NCBI GenBank assembly: GCA_027490725.1
Contig: JAIXXN010000079.1
Span: 1 to 64,000 of the forward strand
DNA: 64,000 nt
Reading direction: 5' to 3'
Source: Oxalobacteraceae bacterium
GTDB lineage: Bacteria; Pseudomonadota; Gammaproteobacteria; Burkholderiales; Burkholderiaceae_D
The notes beneath the pieces were generated by a model. The model saw only the letters and a program-made list of their open reading frames with translations. It was not told the origin of the DNA and searched no databases. The position numbers and the translations under genes are program-made. Shown here in pieces: positions 9,565 to 18,044 of this stretch (position 1 is the first letter of the stretch; the number at the start of each line of letters is the position of its first letter).

Positions 9565-10917
9565 ATGACCTACACTTTTCTGCAGCACCGCCGCACCACA
9601 CTGGTACTGGCGATCATGCTGGGCAGCACACTGGCCGCTGCCCGTGCCGACGAGCAGAGTGAGCCCTCGCCTGCAGCGCTGCGCCTGTCTGGCTTTGGCA
9701 CGCTGGGCCTGACGCATAACGATAACCGCGATGCGGCGGCGATTTTTTCCAGTTCGCAGCGCCATCCTGCCGGGCAGGGCTGGTCCGCCCGTCTCGATTC
9801 GGTACTGGGCCTGCAGCTGGAATGGCAGGCCGGCGAGCAAACCTCGCTGGTGCTGCAGGGCGTGGCACGCGCTGGCGATGCGCTGGAACCGGCCTTGCGC
9901 ATGGCCTATCTGCGCCAGCAACTCAACCATGATCTGGCGCTGCGTGCCGGACGCATCCGCAGCCCCCTGTATTTCGATTCGGACGTGGTGGAGATCGGTT
10001 ACGCCTATCTGATGGCACGTCCGGCGCTGCCGCTGTACGGTGTCGTGAATAGTGTCGGCTCGGTCGATGGCGGCGATCTGCAGTGGCGCCACAACATTGG
10101 CGAGACGGCGCTGCTGGCGCAAATCTATTACGGTCAGTCGGATTACCGGCATCGCTTCTACAATCTGGATCCGGTGCAGGCCGCCGATGCCAGTTTGCGC
10201 AATATTCGCGGACTGGCCGTCAGTGCCACGCTGCCGAATCTGATCCTGCGCGCCTCGCACAGTCTGATCGGCAGTTACACCATGCGTTCGCCGCAGGTGA
10301 GCCAGATCAATGGCGCGACGGCGCAACTGAGCGGCGCCTTGCAGGCGCTCGCTGCCAACCCGTATCTGCCGGCGCCGCTCGCAGCCGGGCTGGCCGGGCG
10401 CGCGCAGTCCATCAGCGCGCTGGCCAACCCGTTTGATAGCCGGCCGCTGTACTCCAGCCTCGGCTTCGATGCCTATGCCGGTGACTGGCGTTTGCTGGGG
10501 GAAGCGACGCGGCTCGATTCCCGTTCCGCCATGGTCGGCAAATACCATGGCTGGCAGCTCACCGTGGCGCGCAGCTTCGACGAATTCACAGCGTATCTGT
10601 CGCTGGCGCGCCAGCGCCGCGTCAGTGCGGCGCTGGATACCTCGGCGCTGGCGCCGAGCGGACTCGATCCTCAGCTTGACGGCGCACTGGCGCAGTTGCA
10701 GGGCGGCTTGAACCAGGCGGCAGCGTATGCCGATCTGTCGACCCGTTCCGTCAGCGCCGGCCTGCGTTACGACTTCCGCGGCAATCTGGCGCTGAAGCTG
10801 CAGTACGACCATCTGCAGACACCCGGCGCGAGCACACCCGGCTATTTCGCCGTGTCCCGTCTGCCCATCCGTCCGACCGTGAACCTGTTCACCGTGTCGC
10901 TCGATTTCGTTTTCTGA
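9565..10917 (+). CDS. Predicted outer-membrane beta-barrel (porin-like) protein
   Basis: 450 residues from the ATG at 9565, which has AAGGA 11 bases upstream; an in-frame start at 9460 adds 35 residues with no ribosome site and is not favoured. A signal peptide (TLVLAIMLGSTLAAARA) is followed by alternating-polarity strands typical of a barrel, such as LRLSGFGTLGLTHN, and a C-terminus ending in Phe (VSLDFVF), the usual outer-membrane insertion signal. It is first gene of a five-gene operon, 10 bases before the PstS-like gene. Substrate is unknown; phosphate or phosphorylated compounds are a guess from context. Confidence 0.75.
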   Translation: MTYTFLQHRRTTLVLAIMLGSTLAAARADEQSEPSPAALRLSGFGTLGLTHNDNRDAAAIFSSSQRHPAGQGWSARLDSVLGLQLEWQAGEQTSLVLQGVARAGDALEPALRMAYLRQQLNHDLALRAGRIRSPLYFDSDVVEIGYAYLMARPALPLYGVVNSVGSVDGGDLQWRHNIGETALLAQIYYGQSDYRHRFYNLDPVQAADASLRNIRGLAVSATLPNLILRASHSLIGSYTMRSPQVSQINGATAQLSGALQALAANPYLPAPLAAGLAGRAQSISALANPFDSRPLYSSLGFDAYAGDWRLLGEATRLDSRSAMVGKYHGWQLTVARSFDEFTAYLSLARQRRVSAALDTSALAPSGLDPQLDGALAQLQGGLNQAAAYADLSTRSVSAGLRYDFRGNLALKLQYDHLQTPGASTPGYFAVSRLPIRPTVNLFTVSLDFVF

Positions 10918-10927
10918 AGGTCGCATC

Positions 10928-11353
10928 ATGCGCATTGCAAAGTTCTCTCTGATCAGCTGCCTGTGGCTGACCTGCGCCTGGGCTCAGGCCCAGCTGGTGG
11001 TGGTGGTCAACCGCGATACGGCGGTGGAAAAAATCAATGCCGATCAGGCCACCCAGCTGTTCCTCAAGCAGGTGCAAACCTGGCCTGACGGCAAGCCGGT
11101 ACAGCCTATCGATATCCGCGAAGGCGCGCCTCTGCGTGCCGAGTTCTACAGCAAAGTGACGGGACGCAGTCCCGGCCAGTTGCGCGCCTACTGGGCGCGC
11201 CAGAGTTTTACCGGCATGGGCTTCCCGCCCAAGCAGGCGGAAACGGCGGAAGAGGTGAGCAAGCTGGTGCAGGCAACCCCGGGCGCGATCGGTTACGTCG
11301 GCAAGAAGCAGGTGGCGCCGGCGCTCAAGGTTGTGCTGGACACCGCGCCCTGA
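10928..11353 (+). CDS. Small PstS-like periplasmic phosphate-binding family protein
   Basis: 141 residues with signal peptide (LISCLWLTCAWAQA) and one PBP-like lobe: VVVVNRDTAVEKINADQATQLF near the start and PGAIGYVGKK near the end, both typical of PstS-like proteins. Full phosphate-binding proteins are about 330 residues, so this is a single-domain version, unlikely to feed an ABC transporter by itself because no PstCAB genes are present. GAAGG lies upstream of the ATG. It sits between a porin-like gene and a membrane phosphatase, which suggests a sensing role. Confidence 0.8.
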   Translation: MRIAKFSLISCLWLTCAWAQAQLVVVVNRDTAVEKINADQATQLFLKQVQTWPDGKPVQPIDIREGAPLRAEFYSKVTGRSPGQLRAYWARQSFTGMGFPPKQAETAEEVSKLVQATPGAIGYVGKKQVAPALKVVLDTAP

Positions 11354-11371
11354 TCCGCGCGCTGCACGCCC

Positions 11372-13795
11372 ATGTTCCGCTATTTTCTGGCACCGACGGT
11401 CTGGCTATCCAACCGTCTGAGTTTCAAGCGCAAGTACACCCTGATCGGCGCCGTGGTGCTGCTGGCGCTGGCATTGCTGTGCACGCCTCTGTTGCGTAAA
11501 GTCAGCAGCGATATCGAGCTCGCCAGTAGCGAGCGGGCCGGTCTGAAAGCCTTCCGCACCCAGGCGCAATTGCTGTTTGCGCTGGTGAATGCGCGCAGTG
11601 CGGCCGTGCTGGCGCCGCTGGACCGGCCAGACTGGCAGCAACTCGATGCCAGCATGGCGCAGCTGCTAGCGTTGCAGTATCAGGCGGCAGGCAATCAGCA
11701 TGAGAATGGCGCAGCGCAGCGCCTGCGCAGTAGCTGGCAGCGGGCTCAGGGCATGGATCTGGAAGCTGACCGGCGCCAGCGGTTTGTGGCCCTGACGGGC
11801 AGCATCAATGCCTTGCTAGCGCTGATGCGCGACGACGCCCGCCAGCACCGCCTGAACGTGGATGCCGAGCTTGATGCCACCTTTGATATGCTGACGGATC
11901 GCTTGCCACTGGTGGCGGAAACGCTGGCACGCCAGCAGGATGCGCTGACCCTGAATTCCGATGAAATGGCCTCGTATGCGCTGGGCGCGCAGGTGGTGCT
12001 GAGCGAGTCGGTGGCGAATCTGAAAGCCGGTCTGTCGCAGCTGGCGACCATGCACGCGCCGGCAGCGCGTTTGCAGGCGCCGCTGACCCAGTTCCTCAGC
12101 CACATCGCGCGGCAGCAGGATGCCGCCGATAAAACCCTTGATGCCCCGGCCAGCATCAATGAATTGCGCACGCTGGCAACCGACAATTTGCAAGCGGCGC
12201 GCGCGCTGCTGGAAGCGACGGCTGGTGACGCCGATGATTTCCTGGCTGAGCGCATCGTCCGTCTGCAACAGTCGCAAATGATGGTGGCGCTGATTCTGGT
12301 GGCGGTGATCGCGGCGATCGCCTATCTGTTTGCCGGCATCTATCTGTCCACTCTGCGCTCGCTGCGCAGTCTGTCCAATGGCACCCAATCGTTCTGCGCC
12401 GGCCGGCTCGATACCCGCATCCACGTAGATACCCGCGACGAGCTGGTGCTGGTGGCGAATAATTTTAATAGCGTGGCCAGCGAATTTGCCGGTTTGCTCG
12501 AAGTCGTCCGCGAACAGAATGAATCGCGCGAGCGCGAGCTGGCCGAACAGGTAGCGCTGCGCACCCGGGAACTGGCGGAAAAAAACGATGCTTTGCGCGC
12601 GGCCGGCGAACGGGTGCAGGAAGAACTGGATCTGGCGCGCGCCATGCAGCTGGCGATTCTGCCCCAGCATTTTCCCGTCGAAGATGACTGGGCAGTACAC
12701 GCTGCCATGTTCCCGGCGCGCGAGCTCGGTGGCGATTTTTACGATTGCTTCCCGCTGGCCGACGGGCGCTGTGGTGTGCTGGTGGCCGACGTCTCCGGCA
12801 AGGGTGTCGGTGCGGCCTTCTTCATGGCCGTATCGCGTACCGTGCTGCTCGATCTGGCCATGACGGGCGAGGCGCCAGCGCGCGTGCTGGCGGCGGCCAA
12901 CGAACTGCTGTGCGAGCGCAATCCGATGGAACTGTTCGTTACGGCCTGCTATGCCATTTACGACCCGCGTGATGGCAGTCTGGTGTATGCCAGTGCCGGC
13001 CATCCGCCGCCGTTGCGCCGTCAGGCTGATGGCACGGTGGCAGCGCTGCCGTGCATGATGGATGTGGCGCTGGGCTGGATGCCGGCGCTCGCCTACAGCG
13101 ACCAGCACGCCTCGCTGGCGCCCGGAGAAACCCTGCTGCTCTACACCGATGGCGTGACGGAAGCGTTTTCCGATCAGGGCGAGGCCTATGGCGATGCGCG
13201 GCTGGTGCAGTGGCTGAGCGCGATTGCGCCTGGTACGGCAGCGGCGGCCGTGGAGAGTCTGGTGCGCGATGTGGCGCGCTTTGTAAATGGCGCGGAAGCG
13301 TCCGATGATCTGACCTGTCTGGTGCTCAGACGCCAACCCGGAGTCCCTCTGATGGATACACCCCCGATTATTCTGCATAACAAGAAGCTGCTGCTCGAAT
13401 ATGACCTGCCGTCGCGCGTGGAAGAAATCAGCCATCTGGCTGAGGCCGTTAGTGGCACGCTGCCAGACCGGCAGGATCTGGCGTTTGCCGCCAATCTGTG
13501 TCTGGAAGAACTGGTGACTAACACCATCCAGTACGGGTTGCACAGTGCGCCCGATCGGGTGATTCATGTGCGCATGAGTATTTCCGACGAGTGGCTGGAA
13601 ATTATCCTCAAAGATGATGCGCCACCGTTCGATCCGTTTGCCGAAGCGCCCGCGCCCGATCTGGACGGTGATCTCGATGCCCGTCCCATCGGTGGTCTGG
13701 GCGTGCATCTGGTGAAAACCCTGATGGATGATGCGCGCGCCTATTTCGACGGTAGCGGCAACCTGATTGTGCTGCTGAAAACGCTGCGCACCTGA
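11372..13795 (+). CDS. Membrane SpoIIE-type phosphatase with HAMP and C-terminal HATPase domains
   Basis: 807 residues. A membrane segment near 24-44, a long periplasmic helical region, a second membrane segment near 302-325, HAMP (325-385) and a coiled coil. A PP2C/SpoIIE phosphatase follows at about 420-650: GGDFYD near 452, DVSGKGVGAAFF near 472, LYTDGVTEA and ASDDLT. An RsbW-like HATPase at about 670-805 has the N-box ELVTNTIQYG and the glycine turn IGGLGVHLV. Phosphatase and anti-sigma-type kinase are therefore fused, and the next gene is a STAS antagonist, so this is a partner-switching unit whose periplasmic part may read the preceding PstS-like protein. The sigma factor or other target is not in the window. 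Confidence 0.9.
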   Translation: MFRYFLAPTVWLSNRLSFKRKYTLIGAVVLLALALLCTPLLRKVSSDIELASSERAGLKAFRTQAQLLFALVNARSAAVLAPLDRPDWQQLDASMAQLLALQYQAAGNQHENGAAQRLRSSWQRAQGMDLEADRRQRFVALTGSINALLALMRDDARQHRLNVDAELDATFDMLTDRLPLVAETLARQQDALTLNSDEMASYALGAQVVLSESVANLKAGLSQLATMHAPAARLQAPLTQFLSHIARQQDAADKTLDAPASINELRTLATDNLQAARALLEATAGDADDFLAERIVRLQQSQMMVALILVAVIAAIAYLFAGIYLSTLRSLRSLSNGTQSFCAGRLDTRIHVDTRDELVLVANNFNSVASEFAGLLEVVREQNESRERELAEQVALRTRELAEKNDALRAAGERVQEELDLARAMQLAILPQHFPVEDDWAVHAAMFPARELGGDFYDCFPLADGRCGVLVADVSGKGVGAAFFMAVSRTVLLDLAMTGEAPARVLAAANELLCERNPMELFVTACYAIYDPRDGSLVYASAGHPPPLRRQADGTVAALPCMMDVALGWMPALAYSDQHASLAPGETLLLYTDGVTEAFSDQGEAYGDARLVQWLSAIAPGTAAAAVESLVRDVARFVNGAEASDDLTCLVLRRQPGVPLMDTPPIILHNKKLLLEYDLPSRVEEISHLAEAVSGTLPDRQDLAFAANLCLEELVTNTIQYGLHSAPDRVIHVRMSISDEWLEIILKDDAPPFDPFAEAPAPDLDGDLDARPIGGLGVHLVKTLMDDARAYFDGSGNLIVLLKTLRT

Positions 13796-13835
13796 CGCTC
13801 CCGATTTTGTTCACCCAGCCTAGCAAGGAACTCTC

Positions 13836-14186
13836 ATGACCTTCCAGTACCAAACCTCGCAGCAGGACGGCGTGGCCGCTTTGCAACTGAGTGGCCGCCT
13901 CGATAGCGCGACCGCCAGTGGCTTTGAAAAACCCCTGCAGGACTTGTTCAATCTGCCCGGCAGCCGGGTGCTGCTCGACTTCAGTGCGCTCGATTATATT
14001 TCCAGCGCCGGCCTGCGGGTGGTGCTGATGGCGGCCAAGCGCGCCAAGCTGGCACAGGGTGCGTTGCTGCTGTGCAGTCTGCAGCCGCAGGTACGCGATG
14101 TGTTCGAGATCAGTGGCTTTCTGCGGATACTGGAAGTGGCGCCGGATCAGGCGGCCGCACTGGGGCGCTTGCGCACCCCGGCCTGA
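13836..14186 (+). CDS. STAS-domain anti-sigma factor antagonist
   Basis: 116 residues, the whole protein being a STAS domain. The phosphorylatable serine site is seen in LDYISSAGLRVVL. In partner switching the HATPase kinase phosphorylates this Ser and the SpoIIE phosphatase removes the phosphate. Both activities are in the protein encoded just upstream, which strongly supports the pairing. AAGGA lies 9 bases before the ATG. Confidence 0.92.
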   Translation: MTFQYQTSQQDGVAALQLSGRLDSATASGFEKPLQDLFNLPGSRVLLDFSALDYISSAGLRVVLMAAKRAKLAQGALLLCSLQPQVRDVFEISGFLRILEVAPDQAAALGRLRTPA

Positions 14187-14215
14187 GCGCCGCAGCCCTC
14201 ACACGCAGCGCACTC

Positions 14216-15820
14216 ATGGATATTTTCGCCAGTATTTTCGCCGGGCTAGGGCTGTTTTTCATCGGTATCCGCCTGCTCAGTAACAACGTCAAACAGCTGA
14301 TCGGCCGGCGCATGCGGGTGCTGATCACCCGGGTGGTGTCCGGCAACGGTTCGGTTGCCTTACTGGGCTTGCTGGCCGGGGCCATCATTCAGAGTCTGAA
14401 TGCGGTGACCTTTGTGATGGTGGCGCTGGTCAGTGCCGGTGCCATCGACAAGCGCCGTGCTTTTCCGGTGATTAACTGGGCCAATCTCGGTACCTCGGTG
14501 CTGATTCTGATGGCCACGCTGAATATGCACTGGCTGATTCTGGTGCTGATCGGCATCACTGGCACCACCTATTATCTGAATCTCGATCAGTCGGCGCGCT
14601 ACCGGCACGCCATCGGTGCTCTGCTGGGACTAGGCTTGCTCTTCCTCGGCATCGACTTCATCAAGGCCGGTTCGGCGATTCTCAAGCATACGTCCTGGCT
14701 CAAGGACTACCTGCAAGTGGCCGGGCACTATCCCTTGCTGAGTTTTGTGATCGGCACCGGCGTGGCTGCGCTGGTGCAATCCTCGCCCACCGTCACGGTG
14801 GTGGCGATGGCCATGGCGGCGGCTGGCTTGCTGCCGTTCCAGAGCGGTGCCATGATCGTGCTGGGCGCGGGACTCGGTTCCGGTCTCGCTACGTTATCCA
14901 TGACGGGCAAACTGGCCGGTAGTGCCCGCCAGCTGGTGCTGTATCAGGTGGCGCTCAAGGTGTGCGGGGTGGTGGTGATGCTGGTGTTGCTGACGGCAGA
15001 CCGGTTATCCGGACTGGGCCTGATCGCCGCCGCCATGGCGCAGTTTGAGCTGTCCGCTTCGGCGCAACTGGCGGCCATTTATATTTCCTTGCAGATCGCT
15101 TCCGATCTGGCGCTGCGCGCTTTGAAAGGGACGATCGTGGGCTGGCTGGAACAGCTGGCGCCGCCCTCGGTGGAAGAAACGCTGGGACGGCCTCACTACC
15201 TCAATGACGAAGCGCTGGTGGAGCCGGAAACGGCGCTGTTGCTGGTCGATAAAGAACAGCAGCGCCTGCTCGCCAGTCTGCCCACCTATCTCGATGGACT
15301 GCGCGCGGAAGCCCCGGCCGGCAGCCCCGGCACGTCGACCCTGCTGGCGGCAGAAAGCAGTGTGATCCGCGAGTGCGATCTGTTCCTGACGGAACTGGCG
15401 GATCGCCATAACAGCCGTCCGGTGCTGGAACAGACGATCGTGCTGCGTGACCGCAACCAGCTGCTCAGCAATTTGCAGGATACGCTGGCGGAATTGAGCC
15501 GGGTGATTGGTGACCCGGCAAGACTGGGCGAAGTGCGCACCCTGATCGACAATCTGGCCGAGAGCTTGCACATGATGCTGGAAACACTGGCTGAGGTCGC
15601 CAGTTCGCCGGCGGCTGCCGATCTGGAAATGCTGCGCATGCTGACCCATGACCGTTCCGAGCTGATGGATGCGATCCGCCGCCGCATGCAGGGGGGCGGG
15701 ATCGCGGCCGAAATTCAGCAGGCGGTATTCTCTGCCACCGGCCTGTTCGAACGCAGCGTCTGGCTGCTGCGTCGCTACGTGCTATTGCTCGATGTCAGCC
15801 AGCCGGACAGTGCCGAATGA
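14216..15820 (+). CDS. Na/Pi cotransporter family protein with C-terminal PhoU-like region
   Basis: 534 residues from the ATG at 14216, starting MDIFASIFAGLGLFFIGIRL; a longer frame from 14072 overlaps the STAS gene and is not used. Two inverted NaPi-II repeats of membrane helices carry the family hallmarks GAIIQSLNAVTF and GVAALVQSSPTVTV (QSS motif), followed by a soluble helical PhoU-like tail (about 380-534). It probably moves phosphate with sodium across the inner membrane. No strong ribosome site is visible; coupling to the preceding gene, 29 bases away, is possible. It closes the operon and is convergent with the next gene. Confidence 0.88.
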   Translation: MDIFASIFAGLGLFFIGIRLLSNNVKQLIGRRMRVLITRVVSGNGSVALLGLLAGAIIQSLNAVTFVMVALVSAGAIDKRRAFPVINWANLGTSVLILMATLNMHWLILVLIGITGTTYYLNLDQSARYRHAIGALLGLGLLFLGIDFIKAGSAILKHTSWLKDYLQVAGHYPLLSFVIGTGVAALVQSSPTVTVVAMAMAAAGLLPFQSGAMIVLGAGLGSGLATLSMTGKLAGSARQLVLYQVALKVCGVVVMLVLLTADRLSGLGLIAAAMAQFELSASAQLAAIYISLQIASDLALRALKGTIVGWLEQLAPPSVEETLGRPHYLNDEALVEPETALLLVDKEQQRLLASLPTYLDGLRAEAPAGSPGTSTLLAAESSVIRECDLFLTELADRHNSRPVLEQTIVLRDRNQLLSNLQDTLAELSRVIGDPARLGEVRTLIDNLAESLHMMLETLAEVASSPAAADLEMLRMLTHDRSELMDAIRRRMQGGGIAAEIQQAVFSATGLFERSVWLLRRYVLLLDVSQPDSAE

Positions 15821-15839
15821 TCTGACGGCACTGTCCGGC
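15802..15839. terminator. Long perfect hairpin over the stop codon, probable bidirectional terminator
   Basis: GCCGGACAGTGCCG (15802-15815) and CGGCACTGTCCGGC (15826-15839) form a 14-bp perfect stem with a 10-base loop that contains the stop codon of the Na/Pi gene. It separates two convergent genes. There is no T-tract on either side. Confidence 0.6.
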
Positions 15840-15843
15840 AAGC

Positions 15844-16476
15844 TTAGACGCTGCCGCGCTGCGCTTCGATGGCCAGCACATCGTGCATGGCAATCACCAG
15901 ATCGTCGAGTGTCAGGTGAGTTTTGGACGGGAAGCCATCTTCCAGTGCGACCACGGCACCGGCGCTGATTTTCTCCTCGCTGCCTGCGCTGGCCGGCATG
16001 AAGGCGAAATGGGGGAAGCTGCTCTGGCCGTGTTCGGCAATCTCGCGCAGGGTGCGCGGGGCAGCACGCAGCAGGCCATTGCGCACATGGCGCTGACGGG
16101 TTTCGTTGCGGTCTTTGAGCAGGGCCTGCAGACGGCGGCTCTCCTGCAGCAAATGTTCCTGTTCCGCGTACAGGGCCGCCAGTTCCGTATCGTCGAGCGG
16201 TGCTTCCCACTGGGTCAGTTTCAGCAGACCGCGCCGGTGCAGGTTCTGGCGCTGGATATCCAGATCGACCGTGCTCTGGCGCGCTTGCTGCGCTTCGAGA
16301 TTGCGTACTTCCAGCGCATCACCATGGGCGCGGTGCCATTTATCACCGAATTCGAACACCAGACCGTCGAAATAGAAATACATGGGCAGCGCCTGGGCAA
16401 AAATCTCGGCGCTGCTTTGCTGCCAGCGGGCAGCCAGTTCGGGGATGGTGAGGGTGATCGGGGCGAGGATGGACAT
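15844..16476 (-). CDS. Conserved hypothetical protein
   Basis: 210 residues if started at the ATG at 16476 (MSILAPITLTIPELAARWQQ); a start at 16593 would add 39 residues of low-quality sequence and run into the promoter of the divergent gene. The protein is soluble, with a helical, Gln/Arg-rich middle (about 75-125) likely to be a coiled coil, and an acidic C-terminus. No known domain is recognised and no membrane segment is visible. Its start is uncertain because no clear ribosome site precedes either candidate. Confidence 0.65.
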   Translation of the reverse strand: MSILAPITLTIPELAARWQQSSAEIFAQALPMYFYFDGLVFEFGDKWHRAHGDALEVRNLEAQQARQSTVDLDIQRQNLHRRGLLKLTQWEAPLDDTELAALYAEQEHLLQESRRLQALLKDRNETRQRHVRNGLLRAAPRTLREIAEHGQSSFPHFAFMPASAGSEEKISAGAVVALEDGFPSKTHLTLDDLVIAMHDVLAIEAQRGSV

Positions 16477-16610
16477 AGAGGCTTGGGCTGGATCGTGGCG
16501 AGGGGTGAGGGGTAAGTGCATATTGTAACGGGCGGGGCCGGTTTGCTGTAGGGCTGGGGCGTTTGCTCCGTGCGGGGGTAAAATGGGCGCCATCGTAAGG
16601 AGTTGCCATC

Positions 16611-16970
16611 ATGATGTTTTTAAAAGTGCCGTTCGCGGAAAAAGATGAAGCCAAGTCGCTCGGTGCGCGCTGGAATAGCGAGCGTAAATCGTGGTACGTA
16701 CCGGATGGCAAGGATAGCGCAGCGTTTGCGCGCTGGCTGCCGCCCGGCGGTGCCGATTTCGTCCCGGCGATAGCCGCTGCCACGCCCCGTTCACATGGCG
16801 TGACGGTTGATAGTTATGTGGGGAAATCGGTGACGGGCAAGCTGTTTGTCGACATGCAGCATCTGTGCAACCCGTTTGAAGTCTGTCCCCAGTGTGCGCC
16901 GCGCCTGCTGGAGTGTGGCTGGCAGGCTGCCCATCAGGCGGTCGGGCAGACGCTGGCCGCGCTGGCCTGA
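16611..16970 (+). CDS. DUF5710 domain-containing protein
   Basis: 119 residues. The N-terminal 45 residues match the DUF5710 pattern: VPFAEKDEAKSLGARWN followed by KSWYVPDG. This short module is often attached to DNA-processing proteins, though its function is unknown. The C-terminal half has a CPQCAPRLLEC cluster that could bind a metal. AAGGAG lies 8 bases before the first ATG, and a second ATG is adjacent. A TAAAAT at 16579-16584 could be a -10. Confidence 0.8.
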   Translation: MMFLKVPFAEKDEAKSLGARWNSERKSWYVPDGKDSAAFARWLPPGGADFVPAIAAATPRSHGVTVDSYVGKSVTGKLFVDMQHLCNPFEVCPQCAPRLLECGWQAAHQAVGQTLAALA

Positions 16971-17012
16971 GCTGAGTTGCACTGCACTGCGCGGCGCTGA
17001 GGCGAGCTAAGC

Positions 17013-18029
17013 ATGGTACCGGCCGAGCAGCTGTTCGCGCCCCTGTTCCAGTGTATCGAGGGCGGCGAGCAGCATCAGCGCATGCCGCTGGTGCTGGGGC
17101 CCGACACGCCATTCCGGCCGTATCTCGAAATTGCCTATGCACTGCGCAGCTGTCTCGAGCAGCGCGCGCGGCATGATTATCTGGTGCAGCGGCTGCGACC
17201 CCATGTGGACGTGATCATCGGCACGCTGCCGCCCGGCCTGCAGGCGCACGGTTTGCTGCCACGCAGCGCGCCACCGGCAGACTTCCGTCCCCTCGAGCAG
17301 ATTAGCGATGCGGCCTTGCGTGCCTGGCTCATCGAAGATGGCGGCATGATCTACGGTGAACTGCAGCAGGACGAACTGGCGCGCTACTTCGCGGCCATCC
17401 GCCCGTATGTGGCGCCGGGCGGGGTGATGGTGGATCTCGGTAGCGGGCTGGGCAAGGTGGTGCTGTCGGCCGCACTGAGTTTGCCGTTCCAGCGCTGCAT
17501 CGGGGTGGAGCTGCTCGGCTACCGGCACCGGCTGGCCGTGCAGCGCAGCCAGCATTTGCTGGCGCTGGCCCGCCAGGAACTGGCGCGCCTGGCTACGCAG
17601 CAGCCGCTGTCTGCGACCACAGCGCTGCTATTGCCGAGCGGCGTGCACAGCACGCTCAGTCACCTGATCGAGCTGCCATCGCGCATCGCTTTCATTGAAG
17701 CCGATATGTTCCGCGTCGAGCTGCGGGGCGCCAGTCTGGTATTCCTCTACAGCACCTGCTTCGGTCCGCTGATGGCGGCACTCGCGCACAAACTGGCGGG
17801 CGAATTGCAGCAGGGCGCGCTGGTCAGTACCACCACCTACCCCTTACAGCATCCGGCCTTCCGGCTACTCCAGCATTTCCCGGCCGGCACGCTGGCATGG
17901 ACCAGTGTTTTTCTGTACCAGCGCTATGGCGACTGGGACGGCGCAGCGCTGGATGCGGCACCGTCTGCCTACCAGCCCGATCCTGCGGAATGGGAAGCCC
18001 GGTTGCGCGCCGAACTGGCGGCGCGCTAG
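17013..18029 (+). CDS. Class I SAM-dependent methyltransferase with DOT1-like motifs
   Basis: 338 residues. Residues 105-185 resemble the catalytic core of DOT1-type histone methyltransferases: IYGELQ near 110 (D1-loop-like YGE), motif I VDLGSGLGKVVLSAAL near 140, and an acidic post-I residue in CIGVEL. A further acidic motif, FIEADMF, lies near 230, before FLYSTCF. The N-terminal 100 residues are not recognised. The protein is likely to methylate a macromolecule, but the bacterial substrate is unknown. The gene is 42 bases after the DUF5710 gene. A 14-base palindrome GCGCGCTAGCGCGC covers its stop codon. Confidence 0.75.
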   Translation: MVPAEQLFAPLFQCIEGGEQHQRMPLVLGPDTPFRPYLEIAYALRSCLEQRARHDYLVQRLRPHVDVIIGTLPPGLQAHGLLPRSAPPADFRPLEQISDAALRAWLIEDGGMIYGELQQDELARYFAAIRPYVAPGGVMVDLGSGLGKVVLSAALSLPFQRCIGVELLGYRHRLAVQRSQHLLALARQELARLATQQPLSATTALLLPSGVHSTLSHLIELPSRIAFIEADMFRVELRGASLVFLYSTCFGPLMAALAHKLAGELQQGALVSTTTYPLQHPAFRLLQHFPAGTLAWTSVFLYQRYGDWDGAALDAAPSAYQPDPAEWEARLRAELAAR

Positions 18030-18044
18030 CGCGCACTGGCTGGC

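Noticed and set aside
11816..13708. 630-codon antisense frame in the SpoIIE gene
   Set aside because: The plus strand encodes intact phosphatase and HATPase motifs here; the antisense has none.
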